From: Candidatus Dormiibacterota bacterium
GTDB taxonomy: Bacteria; Chloroflexota; Dormibacteria; Aeolococcales; Aeolococcaceae
DNA: 46,571 nt
Reading direction: 5' to 3'
NCBI GenBank assembly: GCA_003141695.1
Contig: PLNE01000172.1
Span: forward strand, 221-46,791
Shown here: positions 22,767-30,924 of the stretch, one piece after another
How positions within the stretch are numbered: the stretch's first letter is position 1
Layout: each line of letters begins with the position of its first letter
Notes under the pieces: model-generated
What the model was told of the DNA's origin: nothing
Databases searched by the model: none
The model's input: the letters and a program-made list of their open reading frames with translations, nothing else
Position numbers and translations under genes: made by a program

Positions 22767-25307
22767 ATGTTCAAGGTCAGCCTGCGCAGCCTCCTGAGCC
22801 ACAAGCTCCGGCTCGTCCTGACGGCGGTGGCCATCATCCTGGGCGTCACCTTCGTCTCCGGCACCCTGGTCCTCACCGACACCATCCGGAGCACCTTCGA
22901 GGGAGTCCTCAGCAACGTCGACAAGGGCGTGGCCGTCCAGGTGAAGGGCGCGGTGCCCGCCACGGCCACCGCGCGCCTCCTGGGCGCGTCGCTGCCGCTT
23001 CCCGAGTCCGTGCTCGGCAAGGTGCAGAAGGTGTCCGGGGTGGCGGACGCCGTGGGCGTCCTCGAGCGCTCGGGGGTCTCCCTGCTCAACAACGGGCAGG
23101 TGGTCGGCGGCACCAACCAGCGGACGTTGCTCGGCATCAACTGGGTCTCCGACCCCCAGCTCACCACCTTTCAACTCACGTCCGGGACCGCTCCTCAGGC
23201 GCCCGACGAGGTGGTCATCAACGCCCGCACCGCGACCGACGGCCACCTGGTGGTCGGCCAGCACATCCAGGTGAGCTTCGAGGCCTCCGCCGCCCAGAAC
23301 TTCGTGATCAGCGGCATCGCCACCTTCGGTGGCCAGAACAGCATCGCCAGTGAGGGCTTCGCCCTCTTGACCCTGCCCACCGCCGAGAGCCTCCTCGAGG
23401 CCAACAGCACCTTCGACGTCATCGACGTCAGCGCCCAGTCCGGGGTCACCGACCTCCAGCTCCGCGACCGGGTGGCCGCCGCCCTGAGTGGGACGTCGGT
23501 CCAGGTCCAGACCGGGGCCCAGGCGGCCTCTCAGACCGAGCAGAACGCGGTCACCGAGATCAATGAGTTCATCGGCACCCCGCTGCTCGTGTTCGCCTTC
23601 ATCGCCGTCTTTGTCGGCAGCTTCCTGATCGCCAACACCTTCAGCATCCTGGTCGCCCAGCGGACCCAGGAGTTGGCCCTGCTGCGTGCCCTGGGGGCGA
23701 CCCGCGGCCAGGTCTTCACCGAGGTCATCACCGAGGCGACGCTGACCGGCATCTTCGCCTCTCTGGTCGGGTTCCTCGTCGGCATTCTGGTGGCCGATGG
23801 GCTGATCCATATCTTCAGCTCGTCCGCCAAGCTGAGCGTCCAGCTCAACGCCCTGATCGTGTCGCTCCTGGTCGGCACCATCATCACCGTGATCGCCGCG
23901 GTGGCTCCGGCCCGGCGGGCCACCCGGATAGCCCCCGTCGCCGCTCTGCGCCAGGCTCAGCCCGAGATCCAGGGGCTGCCCCGGACCCGGGTCGGCGCCG
24001 GCCTCGTGCTGTTCCTGGGCGGGACGGCGGGGCTCCTGTGGAGCCTCTTCACGGCGAGCGCTGCCGCCGGCCCCAACCTCGAGGTGCTCGGGCTGGCGGT
24101 GCTGGCCATCTTCCTGGGGACGGCTCTGCTCGCGCCCATCCTGGTCCGGCCGGTCGCAACGGTTCTGGGATGGCCCGCCCGGCTGAGGGGTGCGCCCGGC
24201 CGCCTGGCCGGCGAGAACGCCCGGCGCAACCCGCGCCGCACCGCCCTGACCTCGGCGGCGCTGATGATCGGCCTCGCCCTGGTCACGGCGGTGGCGGTCA
24301 TCACCGCCTCCGTGGAGGCGAGCATCAACCAGTCCATCGATGGCACCGTCCGCGCTCAGTTGGTGGTGCTCGACGAGGGGAGCGGCGGCTTCAGCCCGGA
24401 GGTCGCGGCCACGCTCCGCCAGGACCCGAGGCTCGCCGACATCTCCGAGATCAGGGGTGGCGACGTCCTGGTCGGTGACATCGCGACCGGCGTCACCGGC
24501 TTCGACACGAGCCATATCGGCCAGGTCCTGAGCTTCAGCATGACCGCGGGCTCCGCCGCGAGCATCGCCACCACCAACACCACCATCGTGGACTCCACCG
24601 AGGCGGCGAGCGAGAACCTCCACGTCGGTAGCACGGTCACCATGACATTCCCCAACGGGGACAAGGTGAACATGAGCGTCGGCGGCATCTACACGCCGGA
24701 TGCCCTCATCAGCGGTTTCCTGGTCTCGCTCCACACCTTGAATCCCCACGTCACCACGGCGCGCGACGCCGACATCGCTCTCAACCCGGCACCGGGCGTC
24801 GCACTCCCCGCCGCTCAAGCCTCGCTTCTCAACGACCTGAGGGCGTATCCGCAGCTGAGCGGCCTCACCCGGACCCAGTACAAGAATCTGATCTCGGCCG
24901 GGCTCAACACCTTCCTGAACCTTATCTACGTCCTGCTCGGTTTGGCGATCTTCATCGCCGTCGTCGGCATCGTCAACACCCTTGCGCTGAGCGTTCTGGA
25001 GCGCACCCGGGAGATCGGGCTGCTGCGGGCCGTGGGCATGACCCGCGGCCAGACCCGGGAGATGGTGGCCTGGGAGTCCGTGATCATCGCCCTGCTCGGC
25101 GCGGTCCTCGGCCTGGCGGTCGGCTCCGGGTTGGGCATCGCCCTGGTCAGCGCGCTCCACAGCGACGGGATCAGCCAGACTGCCGTCCCGGGCAACAACC
25201 TCATCCTCTACGCGGTGGCCGCAGGCCTCTTCGGCATCGTCGCCGCCATCTTTCCGGCGATCCGTGCGTCGCGGGTGGACGTCCTCCGCGCCGTCACCAC
25301 CGAGTAG
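22767..25307 (+). CDS. FtsX-like ABC transporter permease (double FtsX domain)
   Basis: An 846-aa membrane protein, the permease partner of the ATPase just upstream. A transmembrane helix near residues 12-35 (VLTAVAIILGVTFVSG) is followed by a large extracytoplasmic MacB-type domain. A first FtsX core lies at about 260-390 (NTFSILVAQRTQELALLRALGATRGQ is its hallmark region), then further spans and a second extracytoplasmic domain. A second FtsX core comes at about 700-840 (ERTREIGLLRAVGMTRGQ; ending RASRVDVLRAVTTE). It resembles two fused MacB-like halves, a common layout in Actinomycetota and Chloroflexota. CGGAG lies about 10 nt before the ATG. No MacA-type adaptor or regulator gene is adjacent. 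Substrate unknown. Confidence 0.9.
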   Translation: MFKVSLRSLLSHKLRLVLTAVAIILGVTFVSGTLVLTDTIRSTFEGVLSNVDKGVAVQVKGAVPATATARLLGASLPLPESVLGKVQKVSGVADAVGVLERSGVSLLNNGQVVGGTNQRTLLGINWVSDPQLTTFQLTSGTAPQAPDEVVINARTATDGHLVVGQHIQVSFEASAAQNFVISGIATFGGQNSIASEGFALLTLPTAESLLEANSTFDVIDVSAQSGVTDLQLRDRVAAALSGTSVQVQTGAQAASQTEQNAVTEINEFIGTPLLVFAFIAVFVGSFLIANTFSILVAQRTQELALLRALGATRGQVFTEVITEATLTGIFASLVGFLVGILVADGLIHIFSSSAKLSVQLNALIVSLLVGTIITVIAAVAPARRATRIAPVAALRQAQPEIQGLPRTRVGAGLVLFLGGTAGLLWSLFTASAAAGPNLEVLGLAVLAIFLGTALLAPILVRPVATVLGWPARLRGAPGRLAGENARRNPRRTALTSAALMIGLALVTAVAVITASVEASINQSIDGTVRAQLVVLDEGSGGFSPEVAATLRQDPRLADISEIRGGDVLVGDIATGVTGFDTSHIGQVLSFSMTAGSAASIATTNTTIVDSTEAASENLHVGSTVTMTFPNGDKVNMSVGGIYTPDALISGFLVSLHTLNPHVTTARDADIALNPAPGVALPAAQASLLNDLRAYPQLSGLTRTQYKNLISAGLNTFLNLIYVLLGLAIFIAVVGIVNTLALSVLERTREIGLLRAVGMTRGQTREMVAWESVIIALLGAVLGLAVGSGLGIALVSALHSDGISQTAVPGNNLILYAVAAGLFGIVAAIFPAIRASRVDVLRAVTTE

Positions 25308-25384
25308 CCGGCGCGGAGGGGTCCGGGCGGCCGTTCCGGGAGGCTCGGTCCGGCCACGCGGCGGCGCGGCCCAGCGCGGGAAGG

Positions 25385-27928
25385 TCAGGCAGCGGCCGGG
25401 GGAGGGGAGGCGGCGATCCCCCGGGGGGAGGCGCGCGGCACTTCCCAAGTCGGGGTCAGCGTGCTGTCGGGACCCTTCTCGGAACGCGCCGGGATGGTGA
25501 GGGCAAAGGTTGTCCCCGCGGCCCCGCTCTCGTCGACCCAGATCCGACCGCCCAGTCCCTCCACGATGCGGCGGCAGGTGGCAAGCCCCAGCCCGCTTCC
25601 GGGCGCCCCGGTCTCACCGCGGACAAAGGGCTCGAAGATCTGCTCGCGCAGGTCGGCGGGAATGCCCTCGCCGTTGTCGCGGCAGCGCACCGTCCACGCC
25701 CCGTCCTGGGGCTGCGCGTCGATGCGGATCCTGGGGGCGCGAGCGCCCCCGTGCTTGATGGCGTTCTCGACGAGGTTCTGAAGCACCAGCTCCATCTCCG
25801 CGAAGTTGCCGAGGACCGTGGGAAGGTCGCCGGTCTCGACCACGGCCCCGTGCTCGACGATCGTTGATTCGAGGGTCGCCAGGGTACGCTCGACGGCCAG
25901 GTTAAGGTCGACAGGCTTGCCGGGGCCGCCTCCGCCGTCGAGCTCTGCATAGCGGAGCAGGTCGGAGACCAGCTCGCCGGCGTATGCGGAGACCTCCCCT
26001 ATCTGGTCCACGATCCGCAGCATCGCTTCGGCGACGTCGCCCGGGCCGGCCCTGGCACGGGCCACCGATGCCCACATCGATATGGTCGCCAGGGGATTGC
26101 GGAGGTCGTGGGCCATGGCGTGGCTGAAGGTGGCCAGGTCGGCATTGGAACGGCGGAGCTTCTCGGTCATCTCTTCGCGCTCCACCGAGAGGCTCAGCAG
26201 AGCGCCTGTCTCGAAGAACCGATCGCGGATGGGGGAGTTGATGAAGTCGATCGACGTGACCATGGCGAGCAGGCCGAAGTCGGAGCTCGCGGTCCTGGCG
26301 GGGAGCACGATGGCGAACTCCCCCGGGCCCCACTCAAGGTCCTCGAGCAGGGCGGTGGGCGGGAATTCCTCGCTCCGGACCTGATTCGGGAGCCCAAGCT
26401 GTCCTCCGTCCCGGAGGTACGAGCCGGCGATGGTGAGCAGGCGCTCCTCTGGGGCCGGCGTCTTTCCCCCGGTCGACCACATCCCGATGCACCCGGCCCG
26501 CGCCGGCGTATGGGCGATCCAGCCGAGCGAGGTCAGGTCCTGAGCGGCCCCTCGCACCAGGGACATGCTCAGGTCGTGGTCCTGGGCCATCGCCGTGTGC
26601 AGCGCGTATCGGGCATGCGACTCCTGCTTGGCCAGGGAGCCGCCGAACTCCACCACCATCTCTACCATGCCCGAGTAGAGCTCCGCCGGGTCCCGGCGGG
26701 GGCCGGCGGTCTCCGCCAGCTCGGCCTCATACTGGCGCAGGCAAGCGACGGCAGCGGTCGCGGTCGTCCACCTCGGGCTCACGGCCCGGAGCGCCCTGGC
26801 CACCTCTCGGAACGCCTCCTCATGTGGGGGGCCGGAGTGGGTCTCGGTCTCTGCGAAGCCGGCGACAAGCTCCACGGCCCGGTCCAGGGCGGCGGTCTGC
26901 GGGGCGGTGAGAGGCTCCATCCCCACCAGGCCGCGCGCCAGGCGGAATCTCAACCTCTCCCGTGGTGCCGTTTCCAGGTCCATCGCGAGCTCGCTTGGCT
27001 GGTCGAGCAGCCCGACGCTGCCGCAGCCGCAGGACTCGCGGGGCAGGAAGAGGCTCGGCACCCGGTGCACACCGCCCGCGACCTCCCCACCGCCGACCAT
27101 CTCCAACAGAAGATCGGCCGCGAGCCTGCCCATCTCTTCGAAGCGCTGACAGACGGTGGAGAGGGTGGGCTGGGTCGAGGCCGCCTCTTCGACGTCGTCG
27201 AAACCGGTGATTGCCTGGTCGTCGGGGAGTGACAGCCCCGTCTCGCTGAGCACCCTCATGATGTCGATGGCGTTGTAATCGGTGGCGGCCACGACGGCGG
27301 TGGACGGCAGGCCCGCCGCCAGCATCCGCCGTGCCGCCAGCTCGCCGCCGCCGGCCGCGTTGCTCTCGGCCTCGAAGATCAGCCCGGGGTCCGGCTCGAT
27401 GCCGTGCATCAGGAGGGCCTCCTGGTACGCCGCGAGCCGCTCCTTGAGGTCCGATTGGACGAGGCTCCCGGCGAACGCGATGCGGTGGTGACCGTGCTCA
27501 ACCAGGTGGGAGACCGCCTCGATGATGCCGCTCCGGTTGTCGGGGCGTACCACTGGGAAGGGGAACCCCTCGACCTCGCTGCTGACCAGGACCACCGGCT
27601 TCCCGGCCTCCTGCAGGGCCCGCAGATACCACGGTTCGACGGCGTTGAGCACCACGATGAAGCCGGCCACCTGCTCCCATGCGGCGGGCACGGCGAACCG
27701 GGGCACAGCCATTTCCGCGGCCGCATGAGCGCCCCCGTAGCCCAGGTCCAGGGTCTGGATGGCGATCAGCCTGGCACCTCGCGCCTCGGCGGCGGCGGCG
27801 ATCCCCCCGATCACCCCGCCGAAGTAGCCGCCAGCCGCGAGCGGGGTCAGGACGCCGATCCGCGGGTGGTCTCTCTGCCCCTCATTCGTCACGGCCCGTG
27901 CCTCGCATCTCGACGGTTGACCCACCAT
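25385..27928 (-). CDS. Soluble histidine kinase with LacI-type ligand-binding domain
   Basis: An 847-aa sensor kinase. Residues about 20-310 form a periplasmic-binding-protein/LacI-type sensor (RIGVLTPLAAGGYFGG, DNRSGIIEAVSHLVEHGHHRIAFAG, AITGFDDVEEA), without the LacI DNA-binding helix-turn-helix. A long middle region may be GAF-like. A HisKA domain follows (FSHAMAHDLRNPL, phospho-acceptor His607) and then a HATPase (NLVENAIKHGG, DNGEGIP, GSGLGLATCRRIV). No signal peptide or transmembrane helix is seen, so it should sense a cytoplasmic ligand, perhaps a sugar or nucleoside. A cluster of Cys residues (ESCGCGS) closes the sensor domain. No response regulator is adjacent. ATG 27928 is chosen, with a weak CACATT 9 nt upstream; GTG 27892 is possible. 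Confidence 0.85.
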   Translation of the reverse strand: MVGQPSRCEARAVTNEGQRDHPRIGVLTPLAAGGYFGGVIGGIAAAAEARGARLIAIQTLDLGYGGAHAAAEMAVPRFAVPAAWEQVAGFIVVLNAVEPWYLRALQEAGKPVVLVSSEVEGFPFPVVRPDNRSGIIEAVSHLVEHGHHRIAFAGSLVQSDLKERLAAYQEALLMHGIEPDPGLIFEAESNAAGGGELAARRMLAAGLPSTAVVAATDYNAIDIMRVLSETGLSLPDDQAITGFDDVEEAASTQPTLSTVCQRFEEMGRLAADLLLEMVGGGEVAGGVHRVPSLFLPRESCGCGSVGLLDQPSELAMDLETAPRERLRFRLARGLVGMEPLTAPQTAALDRAVELVAGFAETETHSGPPHEEAFREVARALRAVSPRWTTATAAVACLRQYEAELAETAGPRRDPAELYSGMVEMVVEFGGSLAKQESHARYALHTAMAQDHDLSMSLVRGAAQDLTSLGWIAHTPARAGCIGMWSTGGKTPAPEERLLTIAGSYLRDGGQLGLPNQVRSEEFPPTALLEDLEWGPGEFAIVLPARTASSDFGLLAMVTSIDFINSPIRDRFFETGALLSLSVEREEMTEKLRRSNADLATFSHAMAHDLRNPLATISMWASVARARAGPGDVAEAMLRIVDQIGEVSAYAGELVSDLLRYAELDGGGGPGKPVDLNLAVERTLATLESTIVEHGAVVETGDLPTVLGNFAEMELVLQNLVENAIKHGGARAPRIRIDAQPQDGAWTVRCRDNGEGIPADLREQIFEPFVRGETGAPGSGLGLATCRRIVEGLGGRIWVDESGAAGTTFALTIPARSEKGPDSTLTPTWEVPRASPRGIAASPPPAAA

Positions 27929-27941
27929 CCCCGGAGCAATG

Positions 27942-27986
27942 TGGCTCTGCCGGCGCGGTGGCGCAGCCACCGCCATGGCTCTGCCG
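27942..27986. repeat. Direct repeat pair flanking a hairpin, upstream of the kinase gene
   Basis: TGGCTCTGCCG occurs at 27942-27952 and 27976-27986, 34 bp apart start to start. Between the copies is an inverted repeat GCGGTGGC-gca-GCCACCGC (27955-27973). The element is in the 243-bp divergent gap between the kinase and the DUF1444-like gene, 14 bp from the kinase start. The rest of the gap is G+C-rich with a further 9-bp inverted repeat and no gene. Confidence 0.4.
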
Positions 27987-28159
27987 CCGCCTCGTCACGC
28001 TTTGGGCACGGCCTTTTCCGGTGCTCGGAGGTGCCCTGCGCCCGCTTCCCCGCCCCGCGCGGGGGCGCGCAGGCAGCGGGGCGGAGCGTCGCGGCGCGGT
28101 GAGCGCCTGACATCCTCCCCCGGACGTCGAGAGGCTCGCGCAGCCGGCCGCCGCTGCCG

Positions 28160-28165
28160 CAGACT
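28160..28165 (+). promoter_or_regulatory. -10-like CAGACT before the DUF1444-like gene
   Basis: CAGACT ends 6 nt before the ATG at 28172, at the same distance as the TANNNT elements elsewhere but with C in the first position. No Shine-Dalgarno sequence. Weak. Confidence 0.3.
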
Positions 28166-28171
28166 GTCCCC

Positions 28172-29014
28172 ATGCCCGCCCCGGCCGATCGCCAGGCGTT
28201 CGCCGAGCGCATCCGGCTGCAGCTGCAGTCGCGCTATCGGGGGGTCGAGATCGTGATCGACGAGGCGGCCTTCGCCCTGCGCCTCAAGGGGGCCGGCGTG
28301 GACGTCCCGCTCCTTCTCGGACCGCTTCACCATGCCTGCGAGCGCGCACCGGAGCGTGCCGCGAGCCTCATCGCCGACTACGTACGGCGGGCGGAGCGCC
28401 AGCTCAGCCCGAGGTCCCCTGCCGACGTCAGCCCGAGCCAGCTCCTCTGGTGCGTCCGCGGGGCCGGCTACCTCGACGGCCTGAGCCGGGCGGCTGAGCT
28501 GACCACCCGGCCCCTCGGCGCGGAGATGGTCGCCTTCATCGCCGAGACCATGCCGGGCTCGCTGATGCGCGGGGTCCCGGCAGCCGACCTGGCCGCCGGG
28601 GGGCTGGACGATGCATCAGCTCGTGCCCACGCCGATGCAAACACGCGGGATCGTTTCTCCGCTCTCCCGGAGCGGATTCGCGCTGCGGAGCGCATCCCCG
28701 CCGACGGCTGGAGGCTCGGCAGCGACATCCTCTTCCAGGGGAGCGTCCTCCTGGTCGCCGAGGTCCTCGCCGCGTTCGCGGAGCGGTCCGGGGGGGACGT
28801 GCTGCTGGCGGTGCCCGACCGCTCCGAGCTGCTCGCCATCCCTGCCGGGCTACCCAGCACGGACCGCTTCCGGATGCGCGTGGTGCGCTCCTGGCGCGAG
28901 GCGATGAACCCGGTCTCCCGCGGCATCCTGGTCACCGATGGCGCCTCCCTCAGCGAGCTGGGCATGGCGCCGCGCAGGGCCGGCTTTGAGCTCCTGGGCT
29001 GGCTGCGCCGCTGA
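28172..29014 (+). CDS. DUF1444-like protein of unknown function
   Basis: A 280-aa soluble protein with no signal peptide or transmembrane helix. It resembles the DUF1444 (YtpQ-type) family in layout: an N-terminal region with LLLGPLHHACERAP and SLIADYVRRAER, and a C-terminal half with a hydrophobic strand followed by DVLLAVPDRSELLAIPAG, like the conserved late block of that family. The match is by eye and moderate. Function is unknown for the family. It diverges from the LacI-fold kinase across 243 bp and is followed 12 bp later by the convergent end of a small membrane-protein gene. It could instead be a lineage-specific protein. Confidence 0.55.
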   Translation: MPAPADRQAFAERIRLQLQSRYRGVEIVIDEAAFALRLKGAGVDVPLLLGPLHHACERAPERAASLIADYVRRAERQLSPRSPADVSPSQLLWCVRGAGYLDGLSRAAELTTRPLGAEMVAFIAETMPGSLMRGVPAADLAAGGLDDASARAHADANTRDRFSALPERIRAAERIPADGWRLGSDILFQGSVLLVAEVLAAFAERSGGDVLLAVPDRSELLAIPAGLPSTDRFRMRVVRSWREAMNPVSRGILVTDGASLSELGMAPRRAGFELLGWLRR

Positions 29015-29026
29015 CCGGAGGACGGG

Positions 29027-29416
29027 TCAGTCGCCGGCGGGGCGGTGGGCGGAGGAGGAAGACGGGAGCGCAGCCACCGGTCGGGCCGCCAGCCGCCGCC
29101 GGTCCTGCTCTCGCTGCGCCGCCAGGGTGGAGGCTGCGGCGACCGCGGCCGCTCCGATCAGGGTGATGCCCACACCCGCGGCCGTTCTCCAGGGGGAGCG
29201 GGAGACGCCGGGCACCGGGAGCGAGGGCCCCTCGCCCAGCCACACCGTGATCGCCGTCTGATCCGCCGACTCGCCACCACGCCGGGTGCTCGTCCTCTCC
29301 ACCCGCACCGCGGCGGGGGTGAGCGGGTGGCGATCGCCGCGCGCGAGGCCGGCGCTCTTGACGATGGCCGTGACCAGCGGCGACGAGACGGCGCGGAGCT
29401 GGTCCAGCGTTGCCAT
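29027..29416 (-). CDS. Small single-span membrane protein, function unknown
   Basis: A 129-aa protein not recognised. Residues 1-70 are soluble and basic (MATLDQLRAVSSPLVTAIVK), and one transmembrane helix lies near 80-100 (AAGVGITLIGAAAVAAAST). A charged Gln/Arg-rich and then Ser/Ala/Pro-rich tail follows. The ATG at 29416 has TATCCT 8 nt upstream on the minus strand, and this -10 overlaps that of the divergent gene starting at 29441. The tight shared promoter suggests co-regulation with the ADP-ribosylglycohydrolase-like gene. No other homology can be claimed. Confidence 0.65.
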   Translation of the reverse strand: MATLDQLRAVSSPLVTAIVKSAGLARGDRHPLTPAAVRVERTSTRRGGESADQTAITVWLGEGPSLPVPGVSRSPWRTAAGVGITLIGAAAVAAASTLAAQREQDRRRLAARPVAALPSSSSAHRPAGD

Positions 29417-29424
29417 GGCTCGAC

Positions 29425-29434
29425 AGGATACCGT
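29425..29434. promoter_or_regulatory. Overlapping divergent -10 elements (AGGATACCGT)
   Basis: On the plus strand TACCGT (29429-29434) ends 6 nt before ATG 29441. On the minus strand TATCCT (29430-29425) ends 8 nt before ATG 29416. The two hexamers share two base pairs, so polymerase cannot occupy both at once. The whole gap between the start codons is 24 bp. Confidence 0.55.
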
Positions 29435-29440
29435 TCGGGC

Positions 29441-30256
29441 ATGATCGGCGACGAGGCGGGGCGGGAGACAACCGCGCCCCCCGAGCTCCCCGACCACCAG
29501 GGGAGCGCCTACAGCGCTCGGATCGAGGCCGCGTTCCTCGGTGCGCTGGCGGGTGAGCGGGCTGCTCAGGCGCCGGCCGCGGCGGGCGACCTTCTCGAGG
29601 TCGCCGATTCGATCGCCACGGTCGGGGGTTTCGACGCCGACGACCTCCGCCGTCGTGGCCTCGCCGGCTCCTCTCAGGCGGGGCCCGCCGGCCTGCTGCT
29701 GCGGGCCGTGCCCTTTGGCCTGCTGGCACCCCTCGATCGCCCTCGGGTGCGCCGCGACGCCTACCGCGTGGCCTCGCTCGCCGGGGCCGACGAGGGGACG
29801 GCGGTCGCCGCCATGGCCGCAGCCCTGCTCACCGCGGATCTCACCCGCTTCGACATGGCCACCGCCGTGGTGCGGGTGTACCAGTCCCTCCTCGAGGACG
29901 CCCCCTTCGCCCTCCTCGAGCGCCTCCGCATCGGCGGCGACGTCCCAGCTGCGGAGGGCGACGACGATCCGGGTGCCGCCCTTCATCTGGCGATCACCGC
30001 CGTGCTCGGTGCCGAGCAGATCGAAGCCGCCATCCAGGCGGCTGCGGGGACAGGCCGGCGGGCCGCCGTCAGCCTGGCCGGGGCGCTCGCCGGCGCCCAC
30101 CTCGGCGCCGCCGGTCTCGACGTGGCGTGGAGGGCCGGGGTTCCCCACGCTCACCGGGCCGTCACCCTGGCGGCGTCGATGGCGGCCCGCGTGGCCGCGC
30201 TCGAGGAGGCCTCGGGCACCCCCGTCTCGTTCGCGGGGGACGCGGGACCGGCCTGA
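29441..30256 (+). CDS. ADP-ribosylglycohydrolase-fold protein, probably inactive
   Basis: A 271-aa protein with the layout of ADP-ribosylglycohydrolases (DraG/ARH), helical enzymes that use two metals to remove ADP-ribose. The frame matches in order: an opening ARIEAAFLGALAGERA (family G.a.GDalG), AGPAGLLLRAVPFGLL (family snGalMRvaPlgl), SLAGADEGTAVAAMAAAL (family lTHgdp.av.aa) and AGTGRRAAVSLAGALAGAHLG at about 202-222 (family GGDtDTiaaiaGalaGa.G). The metal and catalytic residues are missing: the GD of the first block, the TDDT motif, TH, and the DTD, which is replaced by Gly-Arg-Arg. A pseudoenzyme that binds ADP-ribose or a modified protein is the likeliest reading; this is inference. ATG 29441 has TACCGT 6 nt upstream. 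Confidence 0.65.
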   Translation: MIGDEAGRETTAPPELPDHQGSAYSARIEAAFLGALAGERAAQAPAAAGDLLEVADSIATVGGFDADDLRRRGLAGSSQAGPAGLLLRAVPFGLLAPLDRPRVRRDAYRVASLAGADEGTAVAAMAAALLTADLTRFDMATAVVRVYQSLLEDAPFALLERLRIGGDVPAAEGDDDPGAALHLAITAVLGAEQIEAAIQAAAGTGRRAAVSLAGALAGAHLGAAGLDVAWRAGVPHAHRAVTLAASMAARVAALEEASGTPVSFAGDAGPA

Positions 30257-30261
30257 CAGGT

Positions 30262-30267
30262 TAGAGT
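30262..30267 (+). promoter_or_regulatory. -10 TAGAGT, leaderless promoter of rplY
   Basis: TAGAGT ends 9 nt before the GTG at 30277 and lies just past the stop of the preceding gene. No ribosome binding site is visible. Confidence 0.45.
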
Positions 30268-30276
30268 CCTGGCCTC

Positions 30277-30924
30277 GTGGCAGATCTGACTCTCACCGCG
30301 GTTACTCGTTCCGAGCGTGGACGTCACGTCCAGGCCGTGCGCCGCCACGGCCAGGTCCCGGCCGTCCTGTACGGCCACGACCTGCCGTCTCAGGCGATCT
30401 GCGCCGACACGGCGGAGATCGTCCGGGTGTGGCACCGTGCCGGACGCACCCATCTCATCGATCTCAGCGTTGATGGTGCCCGAGCTCGCAAGGTGCTCTT
30501 CCACGACTTCCAGATCGACCCGCGCACGGCGCGGCCGCTGCACGCCGACTTCTTCGCGGTAAACCTGCGTGAGCGGCTGGCTGTCGACGTCCCGGTCCGG
30601 ACGATCGGGGAGGCTCCGGCGGTCATCGAGCTCAAGCTGGGAACCCTGCAGCAGGTCCTCGCCACCCTGCGCGTCGAGGCGCTGCCCGGCAACCTGCCCG
30701 ATCACCTGGCCGTGGACGTCAGTGGGCTGACCGAGGTGGACGCCGCTGTGCGCGTCCGGGACATCGTGCTTCCCGAGGGCGTGACCCTGGCAGGCCACCT
30801 CGACCCCGATGACGTGGTGGTCAAGGTGGCTCCGGTGCGGGCGGCCACGACCGAGGAGACCGCTGCCGAGGCCGCCGAGGCCGAGCCGGCCGTCGCCGAG
30901 CCGGAGACGCCCGAGGCCGACTGA
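30277..30924 (+). CDS. rplY: 50S ribosomal protein bL25 (CTC/TL5 type)
   Basis: bL25 binds 5S rRNA in the central protuberance of the large subunit; the long CTC form is also linked to general stress. The 215-aa product has the 5S-binding domain (about 1-95; RHGQVPAVLYGHD, HLIDLSVDGA, VLFHDFQIDP, LHADFFAVNL), then the beta-rich C-terminal TL5 domain (LPGNLPDHLAVDVSGL, DIVLPEGV) and an acidic Ala/Glu tail of about 25 residues. The start is GTG 30277 (MADLTLTAVTR). No pth or prs gene, the common neighbours, is adjacent. Identity is firm. Confidence 0.95.
   Translation: MADLTLTAVTRSERGRHVQAVRRHGQVPAVLYGHDLPSQAICADTAEIVRVWHRAGRTHLIDLSVDGARARKVLFHDFQIDPRTARPLHADFFAVNLRERLAVDVPVRTIGEAPAVIELKLGTLQQVLATLRVEALPGNLPDHLAVDVSGLTEVDAAVRVRDIVLPEGVTLAGHLDPDDVVVKVAPVRAATTEETAAEAAEAEPAVAEPETPEAD

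Noticed and set aside
22605-25448. 947-codon open frame on the minus strand opposite the FtsX permease
   Set aside because: Asp/Gly/Arg-rich shadow translation with no motif; the plus strand has transmembrane helices and FtsX hallmarks.
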